A model generated the notes under the pieces. That model did no database searches and was not told the origin of the DNA. It saw only the letters and a list, made by a program, of their open reading frames with translations. Positions 53,534 to 62,573 of a stretch of 64,000 nucleotides of DNA are shown here, piece by piece. How positions within the stretch are numbered: the first letter of the stretch is position 1; each line of letters starts with the position of its first letter. This DNA comes from Agathobacter sp. (GTDB taxonomy: Bacteria > Bacillota > Clostridia > Lachnospirales > Lachnospiraceae), in contig JALFLB010000014.1 of assembly GCA_022775045.1 (NCBI GenBank), positions 45,487 to 109,486 on the forward strand, given 5' to 3'. A program made the translations under genes and the position numbers.

Positions 53534-53588
53534 GGGTGATAAGTGAACTCAGAAATCATAGATTTCCTCACGCTCGCGTTACTCACCC
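53534..53588. other. Nested stem-loop in the gap before nifJ end
   Basis: GGGTGA / TCACCC outside, GTGA / TCAC and GAAAT / ATTTC inside (53534-53588). It lies beyond the nifJ terminator and upstream of the coiled-coil gene promoter, with no T run. Function unknown. Confidence 0.35.
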
Positions 53589-53591
53589 AAT

Positions 53592-53638
53592 AAAAAAGAA
53601 GAAGTCCCTTGCACAAATAAATTTGCACCGGGACTTCT
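53592..53638 (-). terminator. Terminator of nifJ
   Basis: Stem AGAAGTCCC / GGGACTTCT (53600-53608 and 53630-53638) with an inner GCA/TGC helix, then TTCTTTTTT on the minus strand. It lies 28 bp after the stop. Confidence 0.85.
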
Positions 53639-53665
53639 CCTTTTTATTTTATTCTCTTATCGCAA

Positions 53666-56600
53666 CTATTTACCAGAATAAAGTGTTACTAACTTCTTCA
53701 AATGCTCGTAACGATCCTTAGAGTTCTGCTCAGATGCTGCGAACAACTCTGCAGCTCTTGCCGGATTGAACTTAGCAAGAGAAGCATAACGGTTCTCACC
53801 CTTTAAGAATTCCTGATAATCGCCTGTTGGCTCCTTAGAGTCTAATGAGAATGCATCCTTGCCTTCTGCAGCAAGCTCTGGGTTGTAGCGGAAGTTGAAC
53901 CAGTAACCAGACTCAACTGCTAACTTCTCTTCGGTCTGCGCCTTGCTCATACCCTTCTTGATACCATGGTTGATACATGGAGCATAAGCAATAATCAGTG
54001 AAGGTCCCGGATATGCCTCAGCCTCAGCAATTGCCTTTACACACTGGTTCATATCTGCACCCATAGAAATGTGTGCAACATATACGTAACCATAGCTCAT
54101 TGCGATACCGGCAAGATCCTTCTTCTTTGTCTCCTTACCACCTGCAGCAAACTGTGCAATCGCACCTGTAGGAGTAGACTTAGAAGACTGTCCACCTGTA
54201 TTAGAGTAAACCTCAGTATCGAATACCATGATGTTGATATCCTTACCGGATGCTAATACGTGGTCAACACCACCGAATCCAATATCGTATGCCCATCCGT
54301 CACCACCGAAGATCCACTGTGACTTCTTAGCAAGGAAATCCTTCTCCTTTAAGATATTCTTAGAAGCATCACATCCGCATGCCTCTAATGCAGCTACCAA
54401 CTTCTCTGTAGCAGGTCCGTTGGTAACACCACAATTGAACGTATCGTTCCACTCCTTGATAGCATCCTTAACATCTGCCTTATCAGTATTTGCAGCGATC
54501 TCATCCAGCTCATTCTTTAATCTGTCACGGATTGCTCTCTGAGCAAGTAACATACCATAACCGAACTCTGCCGCATCCTCGAATAAGGAGTTAGACCATG
54601 CAGGACCATGCCCCTTCTTGTTCACTGTGTATGGTGTAGAAGGTGAAGAGTTCGCCCAGATTGAAGAACATCCAGTTGCATTTGCAATGTACATTCTGTC
54701 ACCGAATAACTGTGTGATCAACTTAGCGTATGGTGTCTCACCACATCCGCCACAAGCGCCTGAGAACTCAAGCAATGGCTGACGGAACTGAGATCCCTTA
54801 ACAGAATTAAGCTTGAACTTCTCGATAACGTCTTCCTTATCCTCAAGAGTAACTGCATAATCGAAGTACTTCTGCTCATCCTCATGTGCTTCGAAACCGG
54901 TCATTGTAATAGCCTGAACCTTGTCCGGGCATACATTGACACAAGATCCACATCCTGTACAGTCAAACGCAGATACAACGATTGCGAACTTATATCCCGG
55001 CATCTGGTTCAGATCCTTCATCTGCATTCCTTCCGGAGCTGCAGCTGCCTCAGCCTCTGTCATTGCAACCGGACGGATTGCTGCATGCGGACATACATAA
55101 GAACACTGATTACACTCGATACACTTAGTTGCATCCCAAACCGGAACGTCAGTTGCAACACCACGCTTTTCGTATGCTGCTGTACCAGACGGAGTCCAAC
55201 CTGTCTCATATTTCTTTACTACAGAAACAGGAATTGTATTTCCCTGCTGTCCGTTAACCTTAGACTGGATATTCTTAACAAAATCTACAACCTCAGGCTT
55301 GTCTCCTGTAATCTCCTTAGAGTAATCATCATCTGTGCAGTTCTTCCAGCTCTCCGGAACATCTACCTTAACATATGCTGTAGCACCGGCATCGATAGCA
55401 TCGTGATTCATCTTAACGACATCGTCACCCTTCTTAGCATAGGACTTGGTAGCAGCGTCCTTCATCAACTTGATAACTTCTTCCTCCGGAATCAGCTTTG
55501 TCAGTGAGAAGAATGCAGACTGAAGAACCGTGTTGATACGATTTCCAAGACCAATCTCCTTACCAATCTTTACACCATCGATGATGTAGAAATTGATGTT
55601 GTTCTCAGCAATATATCTCTTAACCTGTCCAGGTAATTTCTCGTCTAACTCATCTACAGACCACTGTGTATTAAACAGGAATGTACCACCCGGTACCAGA
55701 TCCTGAACCATGTTGTACTTGTAGATGTAAGCAGTACAATGACATGCTACGAAGTTCGCCTGGGAAATCAGGTATGTAGAACGGATTGGTGTGTGACCAA
55801 AACGTAAGTGGGAAATGGTAACACCACCGGACTTCTTAGAGTCATAGTCAAAGTATGCCTGTGCATACATGTCTGTATTGTCACCAATGATCTTGATAGA
55901 GTTCTTGTTGGCACCTACTGTACCATCTGCGCCCAGACCCCAGAACTTACAGTTTGTTGTTCCTTCTGGTGTAGTAACCGGATTCTCCTTAACATCAAGA
56001 GAAAGGTTGGTAACATCATCAATAATACCGATTGTAAATCTTGGCTTCTCTGTGTTGTTGAATACAGCGATAATCTGTCCCGGAGTTGTATCCTTAGATC
56101 CTAATCCATAACGTCCGCTTGTAATAGTAACCTGATCAAACTTAGATCCCTTAAGTGCTGCTACAACATCTAAGTATAATGGCTCTCCAAGGGAACCCGG
56201 CTCCTTAGTTCTGTCTAATACTGCAATTCTCTTAACAGTATCCGGAATCACATCAATTAATGCTTCCTTAACAAATGGTCTGTACAGACGTACCTTAACA
56301 ACGCCGACCTTCTCACCTCTTGCCATTAAGTAGTCGATCGTCTCATCAATTGTCTCACAAACAGATCCCATAGCGATGATAATACGGTCTGCGTCCGGAG
56401 CACCATAGTAATTGAATAATTTATAATCAGTACCGATCTTCTCATTAACCTTGTCCATATATTCCTGAACGATTGCCGGAAGCTCATCATAGGTGCTGTT
56501 GCAAGCCTCTCTGGACTGGAAGAAGATATCCGGATTCTGAGCAGATCCCATCTCTACCGGATGATTTGGATTCAACGCATTCTTACGGAATGCATCAACT

Positions 56601-57196
56601 GCATCCATATCGACCATATCCTTCAAATCCTCATAATCCCAGGTCTCAATCTTCTGAATCTCATGAGATGTACGGAATCCATCAAAGAAATTGATAAACG
56701 GAACTCTTCCCTTGATTGCTGCGCAATGTGCAACCGGTGTTAAATCCATAACTTCCTGTACGGATGACTCACAGAGCATAGCAACACCTGTCTGACGGCA
56801 AGCATATACATCTGAGTGATCACCGAAAATGTTCAGTGCGTGAGTAGCAACACAACGAGCGGATACGTTAAATACGCCCGGAAGTCTCTCACCAGCTACT
56901 TTGTACAGATTCGGAATCATCAGTAACAGACCCTGGGAAGCTGTGTAAGTAGTTGTTAAAGCACCAGCTGCAAGAGATCCGTGAACAGTACCTGCTGCAC
57001 CAGCCTCAGACTGCATCTCTGTAACCTGAACGGTCTGTCCGAAAATGTTCTTACGACCAGCGGTTGCCCACTCATCTGTAGCCTCAGCCATAACAGATGA
57101 AGGAGTAATAGGATAGATTGCTGCTACATCAGTAAATGCATAAGAAGCATGAGCTGCAGCATGGTTTCCATCCATGGTTTTCATTGAACGTTTCAT
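53666..57196 (-). CDS. nifJ: Pyruvate:ferredoxin (flavodoxin) oxidoreductase
   Basis: Central fermentation enzyme: pyruvate + CoA to acetyl-CoA + CO2 with reduced ferredoxin. The 1176-residue single-chain enzyme has all domains in order: N-terminal AHASYAFTDVAAIYPITPSS (TPP/pyruvate), the domain II-III region, the inserted ferredoxin domain with CIECNQCSYVCPHAAIRP and CTGCGSCVNVCPDKV, and the C-terminal TPP domain with SGACGGCGETPY and GDGWAYDIGFGG. FDTEVYSNTGGQSSKSTPTGA follows. Codon choice is biased to a few preferred codons, as expected for a highly expressed gene. Strong RBS AGGAGG, own promoter and terminator: monocistronic. Confidence 0.97.
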   Translation of the reverse strand: MKRSMKTMDGNHAAAHASYAFTDVAAIYPITPSSVMAEATDEWATAGRKNIFGQTVQVTEMQSEAGAAGTVHGSLAAGALTTTYTASQGLLLMIPNLYKVAGERLPGVFNVSARCVATHALNIFGDHSDVYACRQTGVAMLCESSVQEVMDLTPVAHCAAIKGRVPFINFFDGFRTSHEIQKIETWDYEDLKDMVDMDAVDAFRKNALNPNHPVEMGSAQNPDIFFQSREACNSTYDELPAIVQEYMDKVNEKIGTDYKLFNYYGAPDADRIIIAMGSVCETIDETIDYLMARGEKVGVVKVRLYRPFVKEALIDVIPDTVKRIAVLDRTKEPGSLGEPLYLDVVAALKGSKFDQVTITSGRYGLGSKDTTPGQIIAVFNNTEKPRFTIGIIDDVTNLSLDVKENPVTTPEGTTNCKFWGLGADGTVGANKNSIKIIGDNTDMYAQAYFDYDSKKSGGVTISHLRFGHTPIRSTYLISQANFVACHCTAYIYKYNMVQDLVPGGTFLFNTQWSVDELDEKLPGQVKRYIAENNINFYIIDGVKIGKEIGLGNRINTVLQSAFFSLTKLIPEEEVIKLMKDAATKSYAKKGDDVVKMNHDAIDAGATAYVKVDVPESWKNCTDDDYSKEITGDKPEVVDFVKNIQSKVNGQQGNTIPVSVVKKYETGWTPSGTAAYEKRGVATDVPVWDATKCIECNQCSYVCPHAAIRPVAMTEAEAAAAPEGMQMKDLNQMPGYKFAIVVSAFDCTGCGSCVNVCPDKVQAITMTGFEAHEDEQKYFDYAVTLEDKEDVIEKFKLNSVKGSQFRQPLLEFSGACGGCGETPYAKLITQLFGDRMYIANATGCSSIWANSSPSTPYTVNKKGHGPAWSNSLFEDAAEFGYGMLLAQRAIRDRLKNELDEIAANTDKADVKDAIKEWNDTFNCGVTNGPATEKLVAALEACGCDASKNILKEKDFLAKKSQWIFGGDGWAYDIGFGGVDHVLASGKDINIMVFDTEVYSNTGGQSSKSTPTGAIAQFAAGGKETKKKDLAGIAMSYGYVYVAHISMGADMNQCVKAIAEAEAYPGPSLIIAYAPCINHGIKKGMSKAQTEEKLAVESGYWFNFRYNPELAAEGKDAFSLDSKEPTGDYQEFLKGENRYASLAKFNPARAAELFAASEQNSKDRYEHLKKLVTLYSGK

Positions 57197-57242
57197 GATA
57201 AGTCCTCCTATTTTAATTAAATGTTCTAACGTATGAAAAATC

Positions 57243-57263
57243 AGACATTGAATCAGAATGTCT
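57243..57263. other. Inverted repeat in the nifJ leader
   Basis: AGACATT / AATGTCT with a 7 nt loop, between the nifJ promoter and start codon. It could be an operator or an mRNA stem; it does not match the Rex or CcpA consensus. Confidence 0.4.
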
Positions 57264-57273
57264 CTAATTTAAT

Positions 57274-57302
57274 AATATAAAATGAATACCGCCAAAAAGC
57301 AA
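57274..57302 (-). promoter_or_regulatory. Promoter of nifJ
   Basis: Minus strand: TTGCTT (57297-57302), 17 bp, TATATT (57274-57279), leaving a leader of about 70 nt. Confidence 0.65.
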
Positions 57303-57329
57303 GTGATAGCGTCACCATTTTATGTTTTT

Positions 57330-59168
57330 TTACAAATACAACCTCTCAAATTCGCCAATCGAAATCGGACAGTTGCACAAATAGCCCTGTCCGCAGGTAA
57401 ATCCTCCCTCACGAAGGAATTGCTCCTGCTCCTCTGTCTCCACCCCCTCAATAATGATATCCTTTTGCAAGATTTTGACCATCCGCCCAATCTCATACAG
57501 CAGTGCCCGTTTACGGTCACTCATATCCTTATTGATAAAGCCTTTATCAATCTTGATCACATCCGCCGGCATATCAGCAAGCACGGAAAGAGACGAATAC
57601 CCGGTTCCAAAATCGTCAATAGCGACCCGAAAACCAATCTCATGCAGACGGTTCATACATTTTTCGAGAACACCAGTATTCTTTACCAGCACACTTTCCG
57701 TCACCTCAATTTCAACATATTGGGGTGGAACCGTGTACTTTGACAAAATGATCTGTATTCTGCTCAAAAACTCTTCCCCGTCGGTATCAAAATGTCTGCC
57801 GGAGAAATTGGTGGACACCACGATTTTCCGCCTTTTCTGCCGATCCCACTTATCAAGTACCTTAAGCACCTCCTCAAAAATATAAAAATCAAGTTCCGTA
57901 ATATAGCCGATTTTCTCAAGAGAAGCGATAAAAAATGCTGGTGAAAGAACTGTTCCATCCGGGCGCGTCCAACGTGCCAGTGCCTCCGCGCCATACACAT
58001 CCCGATCTCCCAGAACAAATTTTGGTTGGAGGTACATCTGGAAATCATCACGGTAAAGGGCCTCAAAGAACTCTCCAATCACCTTCTGTTCCTCGGCCCT
58101 TTGCGTCCGCAGTCCATCGTCATACAGGGTGATACCCCGCTTATTTGTATTTTTTGCATGCTTCCATGCCAGATTTGCATTCTCAATTGCCAGATCCATA
58201 TCCATCGTATGATGATCAAGAATATAAACCCCCGCCGTCACCCCCATGCCACTGTTCGGATACTGGTGGTTTTGCATATTGGTAAAACGCTGGTTTCTGC
58301 TTTTCAGATGTTCCTCCAGCAACTCTTCACTCTCATCCGCACACAGCAGCAGAAAAAAGTCTGAATACAACCGGCATCCCACACGAAAATACGGCTGTTC
58401 CCGCACATCCTCTGCAAACATTTTGAGAATATTATCCCCGACCTTATATCCATAGTTCTCATTCACATATCCGAAATTATTGATATCCAGATACTCAACC
58501 GCATAGATCATATCCGGCTCCGGATTTTTTAATATATCCCCGGCCTTCTGCCGGAAAGCTTCCTGATTAAAGAGATTCGTCAGCTGATCCCTTTTTTGGA
58601 TATACTGAATCTGCTCACGGCTCTCATCCATACGGTAACGCAAAGAAATAAAAATCGCCATTATCTGTGTCAGTTCCTGCAACACCTTCAGCTCACGCTT
58701 CTCCCATTGTCTGCCTTCATCCAACGAGACATAAAGCACAAGTCCGGTCTTTGCCCCAATATACTCATATTTGCCAACCACAGCGGCAAACGGCCTGTCC
58801 CAATCCATCCGGTTCCTTCGCCGCAGATATTCCTGCACAGTCTCCGTATCAACGAGCTGTTCCCTTGTAAAAACCGCACACTCCCCTTGAGCAATCTCCT
58901 CAATGGCAGCATTATTCCTCAGAAAAACATTCTTGTCATAAAAGACATAGGTGTCCGAATAGTAACTTGTCAGCTCCCATGTATTGTGTATATCATCATC
59001 TTCAAACACTGCAACTAGATCGAACTGATATCGCTCGGCAATTTGTTTGAGAAGAACTGTAAAAGCTTCATCCAGATTCTTTGCATTCGTCATCAGACCG
59101 ACCGCATATCCCATAAACTCCCGGTCTCCCTGGCTGATTTCCAGCTCCATCAAATCCTTATAATCCAT
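57330..59168 (-). CDS. EAL-domain cyclic di-GMP phosphodiesterase with degenerate GGDEF
   Basis: Predicted to hydrolyse c-di-GMP. The 612-residue product has an N-terminal GAF-like sensor (about 20-170), a GGDEF-like domain (about 190-350) whose active-site loop reads CRLYSDFFLLL, so it lacks GG-D-E-F and cannot make c-di-GMP, and an EAL domain (about 365-612) with all catalytic motifs: YGAEALARW, EIEVTESVL, AIDDFGTGYSS, KIDKGFI and EGVETEEQ. No transmembrane helix. I start at ATG 59166-59168 because a promoter at 59203-59231 overlaps the longer frame's first codons; GGGGCGG is the nearest ribosome site, so the start is moderately sure. Confidence 0.93.
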   Translation of the reverse strand: MDYKDLMELEISQGDREFMGYAVGLMTNAKNLDEAFTVLLKQIAERYQFDLVAVFEDDDIHNTWELTSYYSDTYVFYDKNVFLRNNAAIEEIAQGECAVFTREQLVDTETVQEYLRRRNRMDWDRPFAAVVGKYEYIGAKTGLVLYVSLDEGRQWEKRELKVLQELTQIMAIFISLRYRMDESREQIQYIQKRDQLTNLFNQEAFRQKAGDILKNPEPDMIYAVEYLDINNFGYVNENYGYKVGDNILKMFAEDVREQPYFRVGCRLYSDFFLLLCADESEELLEEHLKSRNQRFTNMQNHQYPNSGMGVTAGVYILDHHTMDMDLAIENANLAWKHAKNTNKRGITLYDDGLRTQRAEEQKVIGEFFEALYRDDFQMYLQPKFVLGDRDVYGAEALARWTRPDGTVLSPAFFIASLEKIGYITELDFYIFEEVLKVLDKWDRQKRRKIVVSTNFSGRHFDTDGEEFLSRIQIILSKYTVPPQYVEIEVTESVLVKNTGVLEKCMNRLHEIGFRVAIDDFGTGYSSLSVLADMPADVIKIDKGFINKDMSDRKRALLYEIGRMVKILQKDIIIEGVETEEQEQFLREGGFTCGQGYLCNCPISIGEFERLYL

Positions 59169-59202
59169 ACCAACCGCCCCAACTTTACTCATAATTGTTT
59201 TC

Positions 59203-59231
59203 ATTATATCATCATTTCTACATATTTCCAA
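59203..59231 (-). promoter_or_regulatory. Promoter of the EAL-domain gene
   Basis: Minus strand: TTGGAA (59226-59231), 17 bp, TATAAT (59203-59208). Transcription would start near 59196, downstream of the first in-frame ATG codons. Confidence 0.7.
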
Positions 59232-59250
59232 TAAGAAAGCGTTTTTCTTC

Positions 59251-59280
59251 TTGAAATATACGTCCCATCATGTTTATAAT
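59251..59280 (+). promoter_or_regulatory. Promoter of the ABC-F gene
   Basis: TTGAAA (59251-59256), 18 bp, TATAAT (59275-59280), 45 bp before the start codon; divergent from the EAL-gene promoter. Confidence 0.7.
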
Positions 59281-59325
59281 AGAACTCGTGACCAATTAGA
59301 ACAATTAGAATGACGAGGTTTTCAT

Positions 59326-60966
59326 ATGATTAGTGCAAATAATATTACATTACGTCTGGGCAAAAAAGCCCTGTTTGAAGATGTCAACATCAAATTTACT
59401 GAGGGAAACTGCTACGGACTCATCGGTGCCAACGGTGCCGGAAAATCAACCTTTTTAAAAATTCTGTCCGGACAGTTAGAGCCAACCAGCGGAGAGATCG
59501 TCATCACGCCGGGACAGCGACTGTCCTTCCTGCAGCAGGACCACTTCAAATACGATGAATTCACAGTATTAGATACCGTTATCATGGGAAACAAGCGTCT
59601 CTATGATATCATGAAGGAAAAGGATGCCATCTACATGAAAGAGGATTTCTCAGACGAAGACGGCATCCGCGCCAGCGAGTTGGAAGCAGAGTTTGCCGAC
59701 ATGGACGGCTGGAACGCAGAATCCGATGCTGCAACTCTGTTAAACGGTCTCGGCATCCCGACCGAAGATCACTATACACAGATGGCAGATATGCCGGGTG
59801 CAGTTAAAGTCAAAGTACTCCTCGCACAGGCGCTGTTCGGGAATCCGGATATCCTGCTTCTCGACGAGCCGACCAACCACCTGGATCTCGATGCCATCGC
59901 ATGGCTCGAAGAGTTTCTGATCAACTTTGAGAATACAGTCATCGTAGTATCCCATGACCGCTATTTTCTGAACAAAGTATGTACCAATATCGCAGATATG
60001 GATTACGGCAAGATTCAGCTCTACGCCGGAAACTACGACTTCTGGTACGAGTCAAGCCAGCTGCTTGTCCGCCAGATGAAGGAAGCCAATAAGAAAAAAG
60101 AAGAAAAGATCAAGGAACTGCAGGAATTCATCTCCCGCTTCTCCGCCAACGCATCAAAATCCAAGCAGGCAACCTCACGTAAACGTGCACTGGAAAAAAT
60201 TCAGCTGGATGATATCCGCCCTTCCAGCCGCAAATATCCATACATTGATTTCCGGCCAAACCGTGAGATTGGAAATGAAGTACTCACCGTAGAAGGAATC
60301 AGCAAAACGATTGATGGCGTAAAAGTACTGGATAATATCTCCTTCATTGTCGGACATGATGACAAGATTGCTTTTGTAGGTGGAAACGAACTGGCCAAGA
60401 CCGTTCTCTTCAAAATCCTTGCCGGAGAGATGGAACCGGACGAAGGAACCTACAAGTGGGGTGTAACCACAAGCCAGTCCTACTTCCCGAAGGACAATAC
60501 AGCCATTTTTGATACCGATGAGCTGATTGTCGACTGGCTGACCCAGTACTCCGAAATCAAAGATGCCACCTATGTCCGCGGTTTCTTAGGACGTATGCTC
60601 TTCGCCGGAGAGGACGGTGTCAAGAAAATGCGTGTACTTTCCGGAGGAGAAAAAGTACGTGTACTGCTCTCCCGTATGATGATCATGGGCAGCAATGTAC
60701 TGATCTTTGATGAACCGACCGACCATCTGGATATGGAATCCATTACAGCACTCAACAATGGCATGATCAAGTTCCCGGGTGTTATTCTCTTCGCCTGCAG
60801 GGATCATCAGGTAGTACAGACCACTGCAAACCGTATTATCGAATTTCTTCCGGACGGAAGCATGATTGATAAGGTTTCCACTTACGATGAATATCTGGAA
60901 AGCGATGTCATGGCCCGCAAGCGTCAGGTTTACAACACCTCCGCTGACGAGGAGGCCGATGATTAA
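59326..60966 (+). CDS. ABC-F family ribosome-associated ATPase (YkpA/YbiT-like)
   Basis: Soluble twin-ATPase protein acting on the ribosome or in translation control. The 546-residue protein has ABC1 with Walker A GLIGANGAGKST, signature ADMPGAVKVKVLLAQAL (degenerate) and ILLLDEPTNHLD; the ABC-F linker rich in Lys and Glu (residues about 240-290); and ABC2 with signature VLSGGEKVRVLLSRMM and FDEPTDHLD. The second Walker A is GGNELAKT, with Ala for the usual Gly before the lysine. There is no antibiotic-resistance-type long linker, so housekeeping translation factor is the likely role. AATGACGAGG precedes the ATG. Confidence 0.92.
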   Translation: MISANNITLRLGKKALFEDVNIKFTEGNCYGLIGANGAGKSTFLKILSGQLEPTSGEIVITPGQRLSFLQQDHFKYDEFTVLDTVIMGNKRLYDIMKEKDAIYMKEDFSDEDGIRASELEAEFADMDGWNAESDAATLLNGLGIPTEDHYTQMADMPGAVKVKVLLAQALFGNPDILLLDEPTNHLDLDAIAWLEEFLINFENTVIVVSHDRYFLNKVCTNIADMDYGKIQLYAGNYDFWYESSQLLVRQMKEANKKKEEKIKELQEFISRFSANASKSKQATSRKRALEKIQLDDIRPSSRKYPYIDFRPNREIGNEVLTVEGISKTIDGVKVLDNISFIVGHDDKIAFVGGNELAKTVLFKILAGEMEPDEGTYKWGVTTSQSYFPKDNTAIFDTDELIVDWLTQYSEIKDATYVRGFLGRMLFAGEDGVKKMRVLSGGEKVRVLLSRMMIMGSNVLIFDEPTDHLDMESITALNNGMIKFPGVILFACRDHQVVQTTANRIIEFLPDGSMIDKVSTYDEYLESDVMARKRQVYNTSADEEADD

Positions 60967-60983
60967 TTTCATCATATAGCTGC

Positions 60984-61018
60984 AAAAAGGGCGCCGCAAA
61001 TCTGCAGCGCCCTTCTTT
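60984..61018. terminator. Bidirectional terminator between ABC-F and FliD-like genes
   Basis: Stem AAGGGCGC / GCGCCCTT with a 12 nt loop, T runs on both strands. It lies 18 bp after the ABC-F stop and 23 bp after the convergent gene's stop. Confidence 0.85.
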
Positions 61019-61040
61019 ACTCAGCCAATTCCATTGCGAC

Positions 61041-61790
61041 TTAGAAATCATCCTGAAAAATATTTCCACTGTTATAATTATAAGTATACTTTCCGTTTTG
61101 TCCATATGTATTGGACTTTGCCGCCTCTGACTGCGCATAGGAATCAATCATGGATGCCTGGGTAGCCACACTATATCCATAGGAACCCGTCCCGTTGAAC
61201 AGGGATTTCACCTTTGCCATATCCGCAGACTGAAACGCATTCTTATCAATCGAAAGCGTACCATTCTTGCTATCCACCGATATCCCGATCGCAGAAAGCG
61301 CATCCTCATTAACTTTCGTCATATTCTTCATGGAACTTAACGCATTCTGAATCCGGCTGGCATCCGATTTTGCTGTAGCAGACAGCAGGGAATTGTAATC
61401 CTCCACAAAATCACTTACCTTATCATAAATCTGATCCGAATCGTAATTTCCCTTTGCATCCTTGACAAACACAGAATTATTCTGTCTCGTATAAAGTTCC
61501 CTGGCCGTATCCGTCAGTGACTGTGCCGCATCCTCGATATTCGCAAGCGTCTTCGTCGAATCTGAGGACAGTCCTGTGGTCTTCTTCACTGCCGAAGCCT
61601 TTGTACTGTCATCCCCCGATTGCAGAGAATAATAAGAGCGCATCAGCTTGCCATAAGAACCGCTGCGAATACTCGCATAATCACTGTAATTAATTCCAAG
61701 CAGATCCGTTCCCCCTTGCTTGGAAGAACCATTCAGGCTGGAAAATAAAGTACTGATTGACGATGAATCATATGCAGAAATACTAGCCAT
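61041..61790 (-). CDS. FliD C-terminal-like protein
   Basis: Resembles the C-terminal part of the flagellar filament cap FliD, but is a free 249-residue protein. It starts MASISAYDSSSISTLFSSLN, Ser-rich, with no signal peptide. Residues about 135-230 show the FliD pattern: DKVSDFVEDYNSLLSATAKS, then EDALSAIGISVDSKNGTLSI with DKNAFQSADMAKVKSLFNG. The N-terminal FliD domain is missing. AAAGGAGTG precedes the chosen ATG. A SigD-like -10 (TCCGATAT, 61841-61848 on the minus strand) stands upstream. It may be a secreted accessory protein of flagella, or a domesticated relative. Confidence 0.75.
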   Translation of the reverse strand: MASISAYDSSSISTLFSSLNGSSKQGGTDLLGINYSDYASIRSGSYGKLMRSYYSLQSGDDSTKASAVKKTTGLSSDSTKTLANIEDAAQSLTDTARELYTRQNNSVFVKDAKGNYDSDQIYDKVSDFVEDYNSLLSATAKSDASRIQNALSSMKNMTKVNEDALSAIGISVDSKNGTLSIDKNAFQSADMAKVKSLFNGTGSYGYSVATQASMIDSYAQSEAAKSNTYGQNGKYTYNYNSGNIFQDDF

Positions 61791-61840
61791 AATTATCACT
61801 CCTTTGATTAAACAAACGATTATCCGTAATCCTATTATTT

Positions 61841-61848
61841 ATATCGGA
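61841..61848 (-). promoter_or_regulatory. SigD (sigma-28)-like -10 element
   Basis: TCCGATAT on the minus strand matches 7 of 8 bases of GCCGATAT. The expected TAAA is not present at a standard spacing (TATT instead), so this is tentative. Confidence 0.35.
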
Positions 61849-61884
61849 CAGATAATCCACAAAAATAAGCCTCTTTTTAAGAAA

Positions 61885-62562
61885 TCATACATCTTCAATC
61901 TGCCAGTCAATCGGTGCGATCCCGTTCGCATCCAGAAACTGATTCGCCTGACTGAAATGTTTACATCCGAAAAAACCACGATAAGCAGACAACGGACTCG
62001 GATGCGGTGCCTTAAGAATCAGATGTTTAGGGTTTGTCAGCATAGGAATCTTGCTCTGTGCCGGGCGCCCCCATAACATATAGACAATTGGACGATCCTG
62101 TGCATTGACCGCCTGAATAATGGCATCCGTAAACTGTTCCCATCCTTTTCCCTGATGGGAATTCGCCTGATGGGCGCGCACCGTCAGCACCGTATTCAAA
62201 AGCAAAACGCCCTGATCCGCCCACTTCTTCAGATACCCATTGTTAGGAATTCTGCACCCCAGATCATCCTGCAGCTCCTTGTAAATATTCTGCAGTGATG
62301 GAGGTATCTCTTTCTGATCCGGCAGAACCGAAAACGAAAGTCCGTGCGCCTGATGCTCATTATGATAGGGATCCTGCCCAAGGATCAGCACCTTCACCTG
62401 ACTGAGCGGAGTAAAATGCAGTGCATTAAAAATATCATCCGCCGGAGGATAAACAACCGTCCTGCTGTACTCCTCCTTCACAAACTGGTACAGTTGCCGG
62501 TAATATGGTTTTCCAAACTCATCGCTTACCGCAGGAAGCCAGTCATTGGTTATCATCGCCAT
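61885..62562 (-). CDS. ung: Uracil-DNA glycosylase
   Basis: Removes uracil from DNA, first step of base excision repair. The 225-residue protein is family 1 UDG with LILGQDPYHNEHQAHGLSFSV (catalytic Asp64), LLLNTVLTVRAHQANSH, and the leucine-intercalation loop with catalytic His187 in APHPSPLSAYRGFFG. Length is normal. It follows hisF by 11 bp on the same strand and probably is transcribed with the his genes, though functionally unrelated. No separate promoter seen. Confidence 0.97.
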   Translation of the reverse strand: MAMITNDWLPAVSDEFGKPYYRQLYQFVKEEYSRTVVYPPADDIFNALHFTPLSQVKVLILGQDPYHNEHQAHGLSFSVLPDQKEIPPSLQNIYKELQDDLGCRIPNNGYLKKWADQGVLLLNTVLTVRAHQANSHQGKGWEQFTDAIIQAVNAQDRPIVYMLWGRPAQSKIPMLTNPKHLILKAPHPSPLSAYRGFFGCKHFSQANQFLDANGIAPIDWQIEDV

Positions 62563-62573
62563 TATCTATTCTC

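Noticed and set aside
54884..55507. A 207-codon plus-strand frame rich in Cys and Ser opposite nifJ
   Set aside because: Produced by the strong codon bias of nifJ read on the other strand; no independent signals.
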